Shown here piece by piece: positions 47,336 through 57,175 of a DNA stretch of 64,000 bases. Every line of letters starts with the position of its first letter. Position 1 is the stretch's first letter. The notes under the pieces are model-generated. The model was not told the origin of the DNA and made no database searches. It saw nothing but the letters and a program-made list of their open reading frames with translations. The stretch covers positions 434,001 to 498,000 of the forward strand of contig NZ_SGWV01000009.1 of assembly GCF_004216565.1 (NCBI RefSeq), in the 5' to 3' direction. Position numbers and translations under genes: made by a program. The DNA is from Sphaerotilus mobilis. Lineage in GTDB: Bacteria; Pseudomonadota; Gammaproteobacteria; Burkholderiales; Burkholderiaceae_C.

Positions 47336-47755
47336 TCAGCCGTGCCGCACCGCGTCGAGCCGATCGCGCAGTCCTGGGCTGGCGCGTTCGGGCGTCCATT
47401 CCAGCCACGGGTCGTGGCGCACATAGATGTCGGTGTCGGGCAGCGCCGCCTGCAATGCACGCAGGGCGCGGTCGGCGGCAAAGTCGCACAGGGGGCAGTC
47501 CGGGCCGATGGCCACCAGACAGAGGCGGACGTCGCCGTCCTCGATCTGCAGCGACTCGACCAGGCCCAGCTCGACGATGCCGGCGCCCAGCAGCGGGTCG
47601 CGCACCCCGCGCAGGGCATCGAGCGCGCGCAGCAGCGCGCCGGTCGGCCCGGCCAGGCGCAGGTCGGCATCGCTGCTCAGGCCCGGGCGTGGTGGTTCGG
47701 CCAGACCGCTCGGACAGCTCATCGGCAGGTAGGAAATGTCAGGACAGCGCGACAT
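47336..47755 (-). CDS. MIP18/DUF59-like protein, paralogue 1
   Basis: 139 residues from ATG 47755, which has GGAGG upstream. The core reads [20 protein letters not shown] (the DUF59 V-DP-x-x-x-x-x-I-V-x-L-G-L-V pattern), then [20 protein letters not shown] and [24 protein letters not shown]. This resembles metal-sulfur cluster assembly factors such as PaaD/MIP18. A tandem relative lies downstream. No paa or suf genes are near, so the client is unknown. Confidence 0.68.
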   Translation of the reverse strand: MSRCPDISYLPMSCPSGLAEPPRPGLSSDADLRLAGPTGALLRALDALRGVRDPLLGAGIVELGLVESLQIEDGDVRLCLVAIGPDCPLCDFAADRALRALQAALPDTDIYVRHDPWLEWTPERASPGLRDRLDAVRHG

Positions 47756-47967
47756 GGCGGGCCTCCGCAAGGCGTGCGACAGGGTGTGCGCACTATCGGT
47801 CGGACGCGCCGGAAGGGCTTGCGCCGGGTCAAGCCAAGCGACCGATCAGGGCGCTGTCAAGGGGTCGGAATGCGCCGGATCTGATCCATCGCGCAGGTTC
47901 CCGCCGGGGTATGGGCGGCGCCCGGCGTCCGCACTATGCTCCGCCCCTGATCCACGGAGACCCCTCC

Positions 47968-50900
47968 ATGTCCGACCCGAATCGCCAGGACCTGTCGCTC
48001 TTCGACAGCGACGCCACCACCTCCCCGAGCCGCCCTGCCGCGCCCCGCCGCAGCGCCGTGAACACCCCCGAAGCCCCCAGCCGCGCCAACCTGCCGGCCC
48101 AGGCCATCAGCACCGAGGTGCTGCAGGAAAAGTACGCCAAGGGCGACGAGAAGACCATCGCCGACGTGCGCCGCCGCGTGGCCGCCGCGCTGGCGGCCGT
48201 CGAGGCGCCCGAGCAGCGCGAGGCCTGGACGGCGAAATTCCTGGCCGCCCAGGAACGCGGCTTCGTGCCGGCCGGCCGGATCGCCTCTGCCGCTGGCACG
48301 ACGCTCAGCGCGACGCTGATCAACTGCTTCGTCCAGCCGGTCGGCGACTCGATCGCCGAGGCCGAGGACGGCTTCCCCGGCATCTACACCGCCCTGACCG
48401 AAGCCGCCGAAACGATGCGGCGCGGTGGCGGGGTCGGCTACGACTTCTCCCGCATCCGCCCGCAAGGCGCATGGGTTGGCTCGACCGAGAGCCACGCCTC
48501 CGGCCCGGTCAGCTACATGCGCGTGTTCGACCGCAGCTGCGAGACGGTCGAATCGGCCGGCAGCCGGCGCGGCGCCCAGATGGGCGTGCTGCGTTGCGAT
48601 CATCCGGACATCGAGACCTTCATCCACGCCAAGGACCAGGGCGACCTGCGCAACTTCAACATCTCGGTGGGCGTGACCGATGCCTTCATGCAGGCGGTCG
48701 AGGCCGACGGCCCGATCGAGCTGGTCCACAAGGCCGAGCCGGGTCCGAAGCAGAAGGCGGCGGGTGCCCGCCAGCGCGCCGACGGCCTGTGGGTCTACCG
48801 CGAGGTCCGCGCGCGCGACCTGTGGGACCAGGTCATGCGCTCGACCTACGACCACGCCGAGCCGGGCGTGCTCTTCCTGGACCGCATCAACCAGGACAAC
48901 AACCTGGGCTACTGCGAGACCATCGCCGCCACCAACCCCTGCGCCGAGCAGCCGCTGCCGTCCTACGGCTGCTGCTGCCTGGGCTCGGTCGACCTGACCC
49001 ACTTCGTGACCCGCCCGTTCGAGGCCGATGCCGGTTTTGACGAGGCCGGCTTCAGCGAGGTCTGCGCCGTCGCCACCCGCATGCTCGACAACGTGCTGGA
49101 CGCCACCGTCTGGCCGCTGCCCGCGCAGCAGCAGGAAGCGGCCAACAAGCGCCGCGTCGGTCTGGGCTTCACCGGCCTGGGCGACACGCTGATCATGCTG
49201 GGCCTGCGCTACGACACCCCGGCCGCGCGCGACATGGCGCGCCACATCAGCGAGGTCATGCGCGACGCGGCCTACAACGCCTCGGTCGACCTGGCCGTCG
49301 AGCGTGGCGCCTTCCCGCTGTTCAACGCCGATCTCTACCTCAGCCGCGGCAGCTTCGCCTCGCGCCTGCCGGCCGCCGTCAAGGACCGCATCCGCGCCCA
49401 CGGCCTGCGCAACTCGCACCTGCTGTCGATCGCGCCGACCGGCACCATCAGCCTGGCCTTCGCCGACAACGCCTCCAACGGCATCGAGCCGCCCTTCAGC
49501 TGGACCTACACCCGCCGCAAGCGCGAGGCCGATGGCAGCTTCAAGGAATACAGCGTCGAGGACCACGCCTGGCGCCTGCACCGCCACCTCAAGGGCGTCG
49601 ACGCGCCCATGGGCGAGGCCTTCGTGACCGCGCTGGAGATGAGCGCCGAGGCCCACGAGATGATGGTCGCGGCGGTCGCTCCCTGCGTCGACACCTCGAT
49701 CAGCAAGACCGTCAACGTCCCTGCCGACTATCCCTACGAGGACTTCCAGGGCCTCTACATGGCGGCCTGGAAGTCCGGCCTGAAGGGCCTGGCGACCTAC
49801 CGCCCGAACAGCGTGCTGGGCGCGGTGCTGAGCGTCGAGCCGACGCCAGTGGCCGCACCGGTCGCCGCTCCGGTGGCCGATGCACCGGCGGCTGTCGCCG
49901 CCAGCCCCAAGCCGCTGACCGTCGCCGAGGGCGCACCGTCCGGCGCCAACCAGCGTCTGCGCCTGGACCGCCTGCCGCAGCCGGTGATGTCCAGCCTGCG
50001 CTGGCCGAGCCGGCCCGAGATGAGCGGTGGCAACCCGGCCTGGAGCTACATGATCCAGCACCCGCACGGCGACTTCGCGCTGTTCGTGGGCGAGCTGCCG
50101 GCCGCCGCCGGACCGGATGCCGGCCTGTTCGAGCGCAACGTGCCCTTCGAGGTCTGGGTCAACGGCGCCGAGCAGCCGCGCGGCCTGGCCGCACTGGCCA
50201 AGACCCTGTCGCTGGACATGCGGGCCAACGACGCCGCCTGGCTCAAGCTCAAGCTTGACGCGCTGGCCACCGTGGCCGAGGAACGTGCCTTCGAGATGCC
50301 CTTCCCGCCGACCGGCGAGAAGAAGCTCTTCCCCGGCGTCGTCGCCGCGACCGCAGCGGTGATCCGCTGGCGCTGCGAGCAGCTCGGCGCGCTGCAGGAA
50401 GGCGGTCCGTCGCCTGTCCTGGCGGCCATGTTCAGCCGGGAAGAGCCGCGCACCGGCAGCGACGGCACGCTGGCCTGGGCGGTCGACATCCACAACCCCG
50501 CCACCGGCGAGGAATTCACCCTGACGCTCAAGGAAGTGACCCTGCCCGGCCCGGACGGCAGCCACGTCACCCGGCCCTGCGCGATCGGCTTCGCCGGCAA
50601 CTACCCGCGCGCCCTCGACGGCCTGGCTCGCCTGCTGTCGCTGGACATGCGCGTGATCGACCCGGCCTGGGTCGGCATGAAGCTGCGCAAGCTGCTCAAC
50701 GTCGGCGAGCCACTGGGCCACTTCATGGCCCCGGTCCCCGGCCAGAAGCGCCAGCAGATCTGGCCCAGCACGGTCGCCTACGTCGCCCGCCTCGTGATCC
50801 ACCGCTACGCCATGCTGGGCGTGCTGACGGCCGAGGGCGAGCCGGTCAACGCCATGGGCGTCCTCGCCGCCCCGATCGCCGCCGTGGCCTCAATCGACAC

Positions 50901-51042
50901 CACCGACACCGCCGAAGCCGCCGCCCCGACCCGCAAGGTGATGGCAGGCAAGCCCTGCCCCGAGTGCGGCAACGCCACCATGATCCACAAGGACGGGTGC
51001 GATTTCTGCACCAGCTGTGGGTATGTGGGGGCGTGTGGGTGA
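47968..51042 (+). CDS. nrdJ: Adenosylcobalamin-dependent ribonucleoside-diphosphate reductase (class II, NrdJ)
   Basis: 1024 residues. Reduces ribonucleotides using a 5'-deoxyadenosyl radical. Redox cysteine C120 (TLINCFVQP), the active-site motif [20 protein letters not shown] (C325, E327), and [20 protein letters not shown] are all present. The C-terminus is a zinc-ribbon-like CPECG...[14 protein letters not shown] (997-1023), which supplies reducing cysteines. Between catalytic core and ribbon lie two related segments (about 690-806 and 840-950), an internal duplication of a TSCPD-like domain. ACGGAGA lies eight bases before ATG 47968. No cobalamin riboswitch or NrdR box was seen upstream. 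Confidence 0.94.
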   Translation: MSDPNRQDLSLFDSDATTSPSRPAAPRRSAVNTPEAPSRANLPAQAISTEVLQEKYAKGDEKTIADVRRRVAAALAAVEAPEQREAWTAKFLAAQERGFVPAGRIASAAGTTLSATLINCFVQPVGDSIAEAEDGFPGIYTALTEAAETMRRGGGVGYDFSRIRPQGAWVGSTESHASGPVSYMRVFDRSCETVESAGSRRGAQMGVLRCDHPDIETFIHAKDQGDLRNFNISVGVTDAFMQAVEADGPIELVHKAEPGPKQKAAGARQRADGLWVYREVRARDLWDQVMRSTYDHAEPGVLFLDRINQDNNLGYCETIAATNPCAEQPLPSYGCCCLGSVDLTHFVTRPFEADAGFDEAGFSEVCAVATRMLDNVLDATVWPLPAQQQEAANKRRVGLGFTGLGDTLIMLGLRYDTPAARDMARHISEVMRDAAYNASVDLAVERGAFPLFNADLYLSRGSFASRLPAAVKDRIRAHGLRNSHLLSIAPTGTISLAFADNASNGIEPPFSWTYTRRKREADGSFKEYSVEDHAWRLHRHLKGVDAPMGEAFVTALEMSAEAHEMMVAAVAPCVDTSISKTVNVPADYPYEDFQGLYMAAWKSGLKGLATYRPNSVLGAVLSVEPTPVAAPVAAPVADAPAAVAASPKPLTVAEGAPSGANQRLRLDRLPQPVMSSLRWPSRPEMSGGNPAWSYMIQHPHGDFALFVGELPAAAGPDAGLFERNVPFEVWVNGAEQPRGLAALAKTLSLDMRANDAAWLKLKLDALATVAEERAFEMPFPPTGEKKLFPGVVAATAAVIRWRCEQLGALQEGGPSPVLAAMFSREEPRTGSDGTLAWAVDIHNPATGEEFTLTLKEVTLPGPDGSHVTRPCAIGFAGNYPRALDGLARLLSLDMRVIDPAWVGMKLRKLLNVGEPLGHFMAPVPGQKRQQIWPSTVAYVARLVIHRYAMLGVLTAEGEPVNAMGVLAAPIAAVASIDTTDTAEAAAPTRKVMAGKPCPECGNATMIHKDGCDFCTSCGYVGACG

Positions 51043-51163
51043 GCGAGCTCGGGGATCGTTGCCTGAGGGCGGGTGTTTCGGGCCCGCCTCTGCGCACTTC
51101 CCCGGGGCCGACAAGCGGCTGCTTTGGCGCTAGGGTCAGCCTCCGTCCCCTCAGGAGGCCCTC

Positions 51164-51802
51164 ATGTCCACCGATCCCGCCGCGCTCGTCTTCTACACCA
51201 ACCCCCAGTCGCGCGGCCGCATCGCGCACTGGATGCTCGAAGAGGTCGGGCAGCCCTACACCACCGTCTGGCTCGACTACGGGCCGGCGATGAAGGAACC
51301 GGCCTATCTGGCCATCAACCCGATGGGCAAGGTGCCGGCGCTGCGGGATGGTGATGCGGTCGTGACCGAGGCGCCTGCCATCTGCGCTTATCTGGCCGAC
51401 CGCTTTGCGCAGGCCGGGCTGGCGCCCGATCCGGCCAGCCGCGAGCGTGCGGCCTACCTGCGTTGGCTGTTCTTCGCGGCCGGCCCGCTGGAGCAGGCGA
51501 CCGTCGCCCATGCGCTGGGCTGGCAGGTGCCCGAGGGCCGCAGCGGCATGGTCGGCTTTGGCTCCAGGGACCAGACGCTGGCGGCGCTCGAAGGCGCGGT
51601 GTCGACCGGGCCCTACCTGTGCGGCGAGCGCTTCACGGCGGCCGACGTGTATGTCGGCTCCAGCCTCGGCTGGGGCCTGATGTTCGGCACCATCGAGAAG
51701 CGGCCGGCCTTCGAGGCCTATGTCGCCCGGGTCCAGTCCCGCCAGGCCGCACGGCGCGCCCACCAGATCAACCAGGCCCGCATCGACGCGACGAAGGCAT
51801 GA
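51164..51802 (+). CDS. Glutathione S-transferase
   Basis: 212 residues. N-domain VFYTNPQSRGRIAHWMLEEV with the catalytic-type serine, cis-proline segment MGKVPALRDGDAVVTEAPAI, and a helical C-domain (PYLCGERFTAADVYVGSSLG, the GST N-capping motif). Good Shine-Dalgarno CAGGAGG before ATG 51164. It overlaps the next small secreted-protein gene by 4 bp. Soluble cytoplasmic enzyme; substrate not predictable. Confidence 0.9.
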   Translation: MSTDPAALVFYTNPQSRGRIAHWMLEEVGQPYTTVWLDYGPAMKEPAYLAINPMGKVPALRDGDAVVTEAPAICAYLADRFAQAGLAPDPASRERAAYLRWLFFAAGPLEQATVAHALGWQVPEGRSGMVGFGSRDQTLAALEGAVSTGPYLCGERFTAADVYVGSSLGWGLMFGTIEKRPAFEAYVARVQSRQAARRAHQINQARIDATKA

Positions 51803-52266
51803 CGATGAATCGTGTTTCACGCGCTTGGCTGGTGCTACCCGGCCTGCTGCTGGCGATTTCGGCGCTCGCCCAGGATGCGGCCTCGACTGCATCAACCGCC
51901 TCAACCGGTTCAAGCGCCCTGCCACCGATCCCGTATGCGACGGTTGCCGAGGCCCTGAGCGCACTAGAGGCCCGCGACGGCAACGGCACCGTTGTCACGC
52001 ATGCCGACGGCTGGACCACGGTCAATGAACCGATGGCATCGGCGCAGTGGTCCTTCACGCCGGCCGGCCACCCGGCCCACCCGGCGCTGGTGCGTCGCAT
52101 CGTCGAGCGCCCGCGCGGCGGCGAGCTGCGTGTCGACGTGTCGACCTTGTGCGAGTCGAGCAACGCCGCCGCCTGCAGCCAGCTGCGCAGCGACTTCGAG
52201 GCCATGAGCGAGCGCATCCGCCAGGCCCTGAAGGCGCGCGGACGTGCGCCACAACAAGGGCGTTGA
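51799..52266 (+). CDS. Hypothetical secreted protein
   Basis: 155 residues. Sec signal peptide (MTMNRVSRAWLVLPGLLLAI to about ...ALAQ), a short Ser/Thr/Ala linker, then a conserved-looking domain (IPYATVAEALSALEARDGNG, TVVTHADGWTTVNEPMASAQ, WSFTPAGHPAHPALVRRIVE, STLCESSNAAACSQLRSDFE) with two cysteines that may pair. Family not named. The ATGA overlap with the GST gene implies co-translation; ATG 51805 is an alternative start. Predicted periplasmic. Confidence 0.65.
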   Translation: MTMNRVSRAWLVLPGLLLAISALAQDAASTASTASTGSSALPPIPYATVAEALSALEARDGNGTVVTHADGWTTVNEPMASAQWSFTPAGHPAHPALVRRIVERPRGGELRVDVSTLCESSNAAACSQLRSDFEAMSERIRQALKARGRAPQQGR

Positions 52267-52341
52267 AGCGACGGCGGTCCGGCCTTCGGCCCGCTTGCGA
52301 ACCGTCAAGGCCTGATCCGGCGTCGCTGTCAAGCTGGCGCC

Positions 52342-53292
52342 ATGACCGACCTTCTCCTTTCCGCCGGGGCGCGCCGACCCGGCTGGCGCACCTGGGTCCG
52401 CGCCACGCGGCCGGGCTTTCTGCTCGTCACCGCCGTGGCGGCCTTGCTGGGGACCTTGTCCGGACTGGCCTGTGGTGCGCCGCCGGACTGGCCGGCGGGC
52501 GCTGCCGCCATCGTGCTGGCCGTCCTGGCACATGCGGCGATGAACCTGCACAACGACTGGGGCGACGCCCAGATCGGCTCGGACGCCATCAACACCGGCC
52601 GCATTGCGCCCTTCAGTGGCGGCTCGCGCATGGTCCAGGACGGCGTGCTGACGCCCGATCAGCTGCGCGACGCCGTGCACGTGCTCGCCATGGTCGTCGT
52701 CGGCGGCGGCATCGTGCTGGCCGCCCGCGCCGGGCCGGCGCTGATCGCCATCGGCCTGGTCGGCCTGACCCTGGGCTGGGCCTACTCGCAGCCACGCGTC
52801 GCGCTGATGTCGCGCGGGCTCGGCGAACTCGGCGTCGTGCTGGCCTGGTGGCTGGTCGTGCTGGGGGCCGACGTGGTCCAGCAGCACCGCCTCAACACGC
52901 TGGCGCTGCTGCCCGGCGTCAGCCTGGCGCTGCTGGTCGGCGCGATCCTGTGGGTCGCCGAATTCCCCGACGCGCAGGCCGACGCCCAGGTCGGCAAGCG
53001 CACGCTGGTGGTCCGGCTCGGCCCGGTCCCCGCCGCGTGGCTGCACCTGCTGATCGTGCTGGCCGCCCACACCTGGGTCGCCGCCTGGTGGTGGGCCGAC
53101 TGGCTGCCGTCCAAGGCCGGCTGGGCCCTGCTGACCGCCCTGCCCAGCGGCTGGGCCGCCATCTGGCTGCTGATCGACGCCCGCCACCCCCAGCGCCTGC
53201 GCGCCGTGATGGTCGTGACCGTGGCGGTGGCCGTGTTGCACGGGCTGCTGCTGAGTGCGGCTTATGGGCGGGTGGTGTGGTTGCGGGGGTGA
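52342..53292 (+). CDS. UbiA-family prenyltransferase (MenA-like)
   Basis: 316 residues, about nine membrane helices. The two metal-diphosphate motifs are present: NLHNDWGDAQIGSD (N-DxxxD type, about residues 72-85) and EFPDAQADAQVGKRTLVVRL (DxxxD, about 208-227). The second motif with KRTL is typical of the MenA/1,4-dihydroxy-2-naphthoate prenyltransferase branch. No menaquinone genes are in the window, so another aromatic acceptor is possible. Membrane enzyme; stands alone between a secreted protein and nudB. Confidence 0.82.
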   Translation: MTDLLLSAGARRPGWRTWVRATRPGFLLVTAVAALLGTLSGLACGAPPDWPAGAAAIVLAVLAHAAMNLHNDWGDAQIGSDAINTGRIAPFSGGSRMVQDGVLTPDQLRDAVHVLAMVVVGGGIVLAARAGPALIAIGLVGLTLGWAYSQPRVALMSRGLGELGVVLAWWLVVLGADVVQQHRLNTLALLPGVSLALLVGAILWVAEFPDAQADAQVGKRTLVVRLGPVPAAWLHLLIVLAAHTWVAAWWWADWLPSKAGWALLTALPSGWAAIWLLIDARHPQRLRAVMVVTVAVAVLHGLLLSAAYGRVVWLRG

Positions 53293-53367
53293 AGGCCGGG
53301 CGTTCGCGGACAGGGTCGGCCGGTATCCTCGTCAGACCGCTCATCGCCCACCTGTTGTCCGCCGCCC

Positions 53368-53868
53368 ATGTCGATTTCTGACCCTGATCTCCCACCGTCG
53401 ACCCGCCCACCCAAGATCCCCGAATCGGTGCTGGTCGTCATCCACACCGCCGCGCTGGAGGTGCTGTTGATCGAGCGGGCCGACAAGCCCGGCTTCTGGC
53501 AGAGCGTGACCGGCTCGAAGGACCATCCGGACGAGGACCTGCGGCTGACCGCCGTGCGCGAGGTCGCCGAGGAGACCGGCATCGTGGTCGGCTCGGCGGC
53601 GGTGCCCGATGCCGCCTTGCGGGACTGGGGCCTGCGCAACGTCTACGAGATCTACCCGGTCTGGCGGCACCGCTATGCGCCGGGCGTGACGCACAACACC
53701 GAGCATGTCTTCGGCCTGACCGTGCCGCGCGACATCGCGGTGACGCTGGCGCCGCGCGAGCATCTGCAGCACGCCTGGCTGCCGTGGCGCGAGGCGGCCG
53801 ATCGCTGCTTCTCGCCGAGCAATGCCGAGGCCATCCTGCAACTGCCTCACCAACGGGGTGAGGCATGA
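53368..53868 (+). CDS. nudB: Dihydroneopterin triphosphate diphosphatase (NudB)
   Basis: 166 residues. Nudix box GSKDHPDEDLRLTAVREVAE then ETGIVV (G-x5-E-x7-REVxEETGI, about residues 50-75). The flanking PESVLVVIHTAALEVLLIER and GFWQSVTGSKDHPDE fit NudB, which removes pyrophosphate from dihydroneopterin triphosphate in folate synthesis. The end overlaps the next nuclease gene by 4 bp, so nudB-nuclease-clsB form an operon. Confidence 0.9.
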   Translation: MSISDPDLPPSTRPPKIPESVLVVIHTAALEVLLIERADKPGFWQSVTGSKDHPDEDLRLTAVREVAEETGIVVGSAAVPDAALRDWGLRNVYEIYPVWRHRYAPGVTHNTEHVFGLTVPRDIAVTLAPREHLQHAWLPWREAADRCFSPSNAEAILQLPHQRGEA

Positions 53869-54674
53869 CCCGCAGCCTGCGGACGCCGCACCGCGCCGAA
53901 CACCCGGCCGGTGCCGAGCGCCGCTTGCGGGTGGCGACCTACAACATCCACAAGGGCGTGCGCGGCGTGGGTCCGCGCAAGCGGCTGGAGATCCACAACC
54001 TGGGCGACGGCGTGGCGCAGCTGGGCGCCGATCTGGTCTTTCTGCAGGAGGTCCGCTTGTTCCACCACGGTGACGCGCGGCGCTTTGACCACACCTCCTT
54101 CGGCTGGCCGGCGCAGGGTCAGGCCGAGTTCCTGGCGCCCGACGGCTACGAGACGGCCTACCGCACCAACGCGGTCACCCACGGTGGAGAGCATGGCAAC
54201 GCCTTGCTGTCGCGCTGGCCGCTGGGCGACATCGGCCATCACGATGTGTCGGACCACCGCTTCGAGCAGCGCGGCCTGCTGCATGCGATCGTGAACTGGC
54301 AGGGCGTGGCGGTGCACGGCATCGTGGCGCACTTCGGCCTGTTCCACGCCAGCCGGGCGCGCCAGGCGCAGCGCCTGGGCGAATACGTCGCCAGCCGGGT
54401 GCCGGCGGGGGCGCCGGTGATCGTCGCGGGCGACTTCAACGACTGGGGCGAGCGGCTCGATCCGTGGTTCGTGCAGGCCGGGCTGGCGCGGGCGACGGTG
54501 CCGGGCGCGCTGCGCCACCCGCTGACGTTTCCGTCGCGGCTGCCGCTGTTCTCGCTCGACCGGGTCTACACGCGCGGGCTGCGCTGCCTGCGCACCGAGG
54601 TGCCACGCGGCGCGTCCTGGGCCCGCATGTCCGACCACCTGCCACTGGTGGTGGAACTGGAGCTGACCGGGTGA
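53865..54674 (+). CDS. Endonuclease/exonuclease/phosphatase-family protein
   Basis: 269 residues. EEP fold: LRVATYNIHKGVRGVG, the catalytic glutamate in VFLQEVRLFHHGD, VHGIVAHFGLFHASRARQAQ (histidine), VIVAGDFNDWGERLD and the final WARMSDHLPLVVELEL (SDH). Probably a metal-dependent phosphoesterase acting on nucleic acid or phospholipid. Linked by overlaps to nudB and clsB, as in many betaproteobacteria, where its role next to cardiolipin synthase is unknown. Confidence 0.88.
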   Translation: MTRSLRTPHRAEHPAGAERRLRVATYNIHKGVRGVGPRKRLEIHNLGDGVAQLGADLVFLQEVRLFHHGDARRFDHTSFGWPAQGQAEFLAPDGYETAYRTNAVTHGGEHGNALLSRWPLGDIGHHDVSDHRFEQRGLLHAIVNWQGVAVHGIVAHFGLFHASRARQAQRLGEYVASRVPAGAPVIVAGDFNDWGERLDPWFVQAGLARATVPGALRHPLTFPSRLPLFSLDRVYTRGLRCLRTEVPRGASWARMSDHLPLVVELELTG

Positions 54675-56050
54675 ACGCGCCGACGCCGTCGCCCCCGGCC
54701 GGCCGCCTGCGTCCCAGCTTGCGACGGGGCCGCTACGGCTGGTACCTGCTGCAGCGGCCGGTGTTGCGCGACGGTCATGCGGTGACGCTGCTGCGTGGCG
54801 GCGCGCAGCTGTTCCCGGCGATGTGCGCGGCGATCGCGGCGGCGCAGCGCGAGGTCTGGCTGGCGACCTACATCTTCAACGACGACGAGCAGGCGCTGGT
54901 CGTGGCCGATGCCTTGGTGGCCGCAGCAGCGCGCGGCGTGCGGGTCAGGGTCGTCATCGACGGCTTCGGCACCAAGCACAGCCGCAGCCGGATCGAGCAG
55001 CGGCTGGCCGCGTCGCCGGGCATCGCCGTCGAGACCGGCCGGCCGTCGCGGCGACTGCAGCTGGCGGTGTTCCGGCCGATCGAGCGCTGGACCCACTGGC
55101 TGCAACCCGGCCAGCTGCGCCGCCTGCACATGAAGCTGTGCACGGTCGACGACACGGTCGGCTACATCGGTGGCATCAACCTGATCGACGACCACGTCGA
55201 CCTCAACCACGGCCGCACCGAGGCGCCGCGGCTGGACTACGCGCTGGCGGTGTCCGGGCCGGTGGTGGAGACGATGCGGCAGGTGGTCCGGGCGATGTGG
55301 TCACGCGCCTGGCACGGCAGCGACTGGCGCGACGCGCTGCGCCGGCTGGTCGTCGCACCGCAGCCGATGCAGCGTCTGCGCGGCCTGCTGCGCGAGCTGC
55401 GCATGCCGCTGCGCCCAGGTGCCGAAGGGGTCGCCGATGGCCAGCCGCCGGGCGGGTCGAGCCCCGCAGCGACGATGCGCGCCGCGCTGGTGGTGCGCGA
55501 CAACGTGCGCCAGCGCCGCACCATCGAACGCGCCTGCGTCGAGGCGATGCGCGGGGCGCAGCGGCGCATCTGGCTGGTCACGCCCTACTTCTACCCGGGC
55601 ACCGGTTTCCGGCTGGCCCTGGCCGATGCGGCGCGGCGTGGCGTCGAGGTCCGGCTGCTGCTGCAAGGCAAGGCCGACTACCGGCTGGCGGCCTGGGCGG
55701 CCCGTGCGCTCTACCGCGAGCTGCACCAGCACGGCGTGCACATCCACGAGTACCTGCCGGCCTTCCTGCATGCCAAGGTCATGCTGATCGACGACGACTG
55801 GTGCACGGTGGGCAGCAGCAACATCGACCCGCTGTCGCTGCTGCTCAACCTCGAGGCCAACCTGATCGTGTCGGACGCAGGCTTCTGCGCCACGTTGGCC
55901 ACCGAGCTGGAAGGCGCCATGGCCGACAGCCGCGAGGTCCTGCCCGACAGCCTGCGCGAAGCCGGCTGGGTACGGCTGGCCAGGCGGGCGGTGGTGGCGT
56001 GGGTGGCCTACGTCTACCTGCGTGTCGCGGGGGTCACCGGCAGGTATTGA
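54671..56050 (+). CDS. clsB: Cardiolipin synthase B-type phospholipase D (ClsB)
   Basis: 459 residues, GTG start that overlaps the nuclease stop (GTGA). Two HKD motifs: HMKLCTVDDTVGYIGGINL (about residues 155-173) and HAKVMLIDDDWCTVGSSNID (about 366-385), both with intact H, K and D. A basic N-terminus and a C-terminal hydrophobic segment (AVVAWVAYVYLRVAGVTG) suit a membrane-bound enzyme. It joins phosphatidylglycerol with another phospholipid to make cardiolipin. Confidence 0.92.
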   Translation: MNAPTPSPPAGRLRPSLRRGRYGWYLLQRPVLRDGHAVTLLRGGAQLFPAMCAAIAAAQREVWLATYIFNDDEQALVVADALVAAAARGVRVRVVIDGFGTKHSRSRIEQRLAASPGIAVETGRPSRRLQLAVFRPIERWTHWLQPGQLRRLHMKLCTVDDTVGYIGGINLIDDHVDLNHGRTEAPRLDYALAVSGPVVETMRQVVRAMWSRAWHGSDWRDALRRLVVAPQPMQRLRGLLRELRMPLRPGAEGVADGQPPGGSSPAATMRAALVVRDNVRQRRTIERACVEAMRGAQRRIWLVTPYFYPGTGFRLALADAARRGVEVRLLLQGKADYRLAAWAARALYRELHQHGVHIHEYLPAFLHAKVMLIDDDWCTVGSSNIDPLSLLLNLEANLIVSDAGFCATLATELEGAMADSREVLPDSLREAGWVRLARRAVVAWVAYVYLRVAGVTGRY

Positions 56051-56130
56051 GGTCCGGCTGGCCGGGGCCGAGCGCCTTTGCAGGCCAGCGCCGGGCCGCT
56101 CCCAAGCGGCCTGCGTATCCCCTCGGGGGA

Positions 56131-56154
56131 TCGCCCGGCGTACCCGCCGGGCGA
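56131..56154. terminator. GC-rich hairpin between convergent clsB and htpX
   Basis: TCGCCCGGCG (56131-56140) and CGCCGGGCGA (56145-56154), a perfect 10-bp stem with a 4-nt loop; alternative CCCCTC/GAGGGG arms flank it. No T-run on either side, so it may serve as mRNA end protection or a bidirectional stop aided by Rho. Confidence 0.45.
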
Positions 56155-56164
56155 GGGGCTCCAA

Positions 56165-57040
56165 TCAGCGGACTTGTTCGAGGGCGCGGATGCGTTCCTC
56201 GATCGGCGGGTGGCTGGACATCAGGGCCATCAGGCCACCGGCGCGGCTGCCGATGCCGAGCGTGGCGACGCTCTGGGGCAGGGCGCCGGGCTCGAGGCCG
56301 CCGAGGCGGGCCAGCGCGCGTTGCATCGGCACGCGGCTGCCCATCAGCTTGGCGGCATCGGCGTCGGCGCGGAACTCCCGCTGGCGCGAGAACCAGGCCA
56401 CGACGATGGCGGCGACCAGGCCCAGCACGATGTCGAGCACGATGGTCGAGACGTAGTAGCCGATGCCCGGCGCGTCCTTGTCGTTCTTCAGGATGACGCG
56501 GTCGACGACGTAGCCGATCACGCGCGAGAGGAAGACGACGAAGGTGTTCATGACGCCCTGGATCAGCGTCATCGTCACCATGTCGCCGTTGGCGACGTGG
56601 GCGACCTCGTGGCCGATGACGGCCTCGACCTCCTCGCGCGACATGCTCTGCAGCAAGCCGGTGGAGACCGCCACCAGGGCCGAGTTCTTGAAGGCGCCGG
56701 TGGCGAAGGCATTGGGCTCGCCCTCGTAGAGCGCGACCTCGGGCATCTGGATGCCGGCGGCGGCAGAGAAGCGCTGCACGGTGCCGACGATCCAGCGGTG
56801 CATCGGGTCGTGCGAGTCGTTGATGACGACCGCGCCGGTGCTCCACTTGGCCATCGGCTTGCTCATCAGCAGCGAGATGAAGGCGCCGCCGAAGCCCATG
56901 ATCAGCGCGAAGCCCAGCAGCGCGCCCAGGTTCAGCCCATTGGCATCCAGGAACTTGTTGACGCCGAGCAGGCTGGCCGTGATGCCCAGCACCAGCATCA
57001 CAGCGAGGTTGGTGACAAGGAAGATCGCGATGCGTTTCAT
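56165..57040 (-). CDS. htpX: Membrane-bound zinc protease HtpX
   Basis: 291 residues. Two N-terminal membrane helices ([40 protein letters not shown]), zinc site HEVAH (H144, E145, H148), a further membrane pair around 160-200, and the third-ligand region [20 protein letters not shown]. It degrades misfolded inner-membrane proteins together with FtsH. Length and order are standard. Sits between the aspS and clsB groups. Confidence 0.94.
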   Translation of the reverse strand: MKRIAIFLVTNLAVMLVLGITASLLGVNKFLDANGLNLGALLGFALIMGFGGAFISLLMSKPMAKWSTGAVVINDSHDPMHRWIVGTVQRFSAAAGIQMPEVALYEGEPNAFATGAFKNSALVAVSTGLLQSMSREEVEAVIGHEVAHVANGDMVTMTLIQGVMNTFVVFLSRVIGYVVDRVILKNDKDAPGIGYYVSTIVLDIVLGLVAAIVVAWFSRQREFRADADAAKLMGSRVPMQRALARLGGLEPGALPQSVATLGIGSRAGGLMALMSSHPPIEERIRALEQVR

Positions 57041-57104
57041 GTGGGTTCCCGAAGGGTGGAGGTCGTGACGCGAAGCCCTCAGATGCAGGCGTGGCCCGAA
57101 AAGT

Positions 57105-57142
57105 TCAAGCCGGCTGCACGCACAGGGCGTGAGCCGGCTTGA
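57105..57142 (-). terminator. Terminator of the aspS transcription unit
   Basis: Perfect 11-bp inverted repeat TCAAGCCGGCT / AGCCGGCTTGA (57105-57115 and 57132-57142) with a 16-nt loop. Read on the minus strand it is followed by ACTTTTCG. It lies 33 bp after the aspS stop and 65 bp before the htpX start. Confidence 0.65.
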
Positions 57143-57175
57143 GGGTGCCGACCGTGGTGGTCGGCCATGTGGCGA

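Noticed and set aside
47756-47967. Possible cobalamin riboswitch or NrdR box before nrdJ
   Set aside because: No B12-box consensus or paired NrdR palindromes could be found; only a short CGCACTAT element occurs twice, too weak to call.
47857-50802. 981-codon open frame antisense to nrdJ
   Set aside because: Long because GC-rich antisense frames lack stops; nrdJ on the plus strand has all catalytic motifs.
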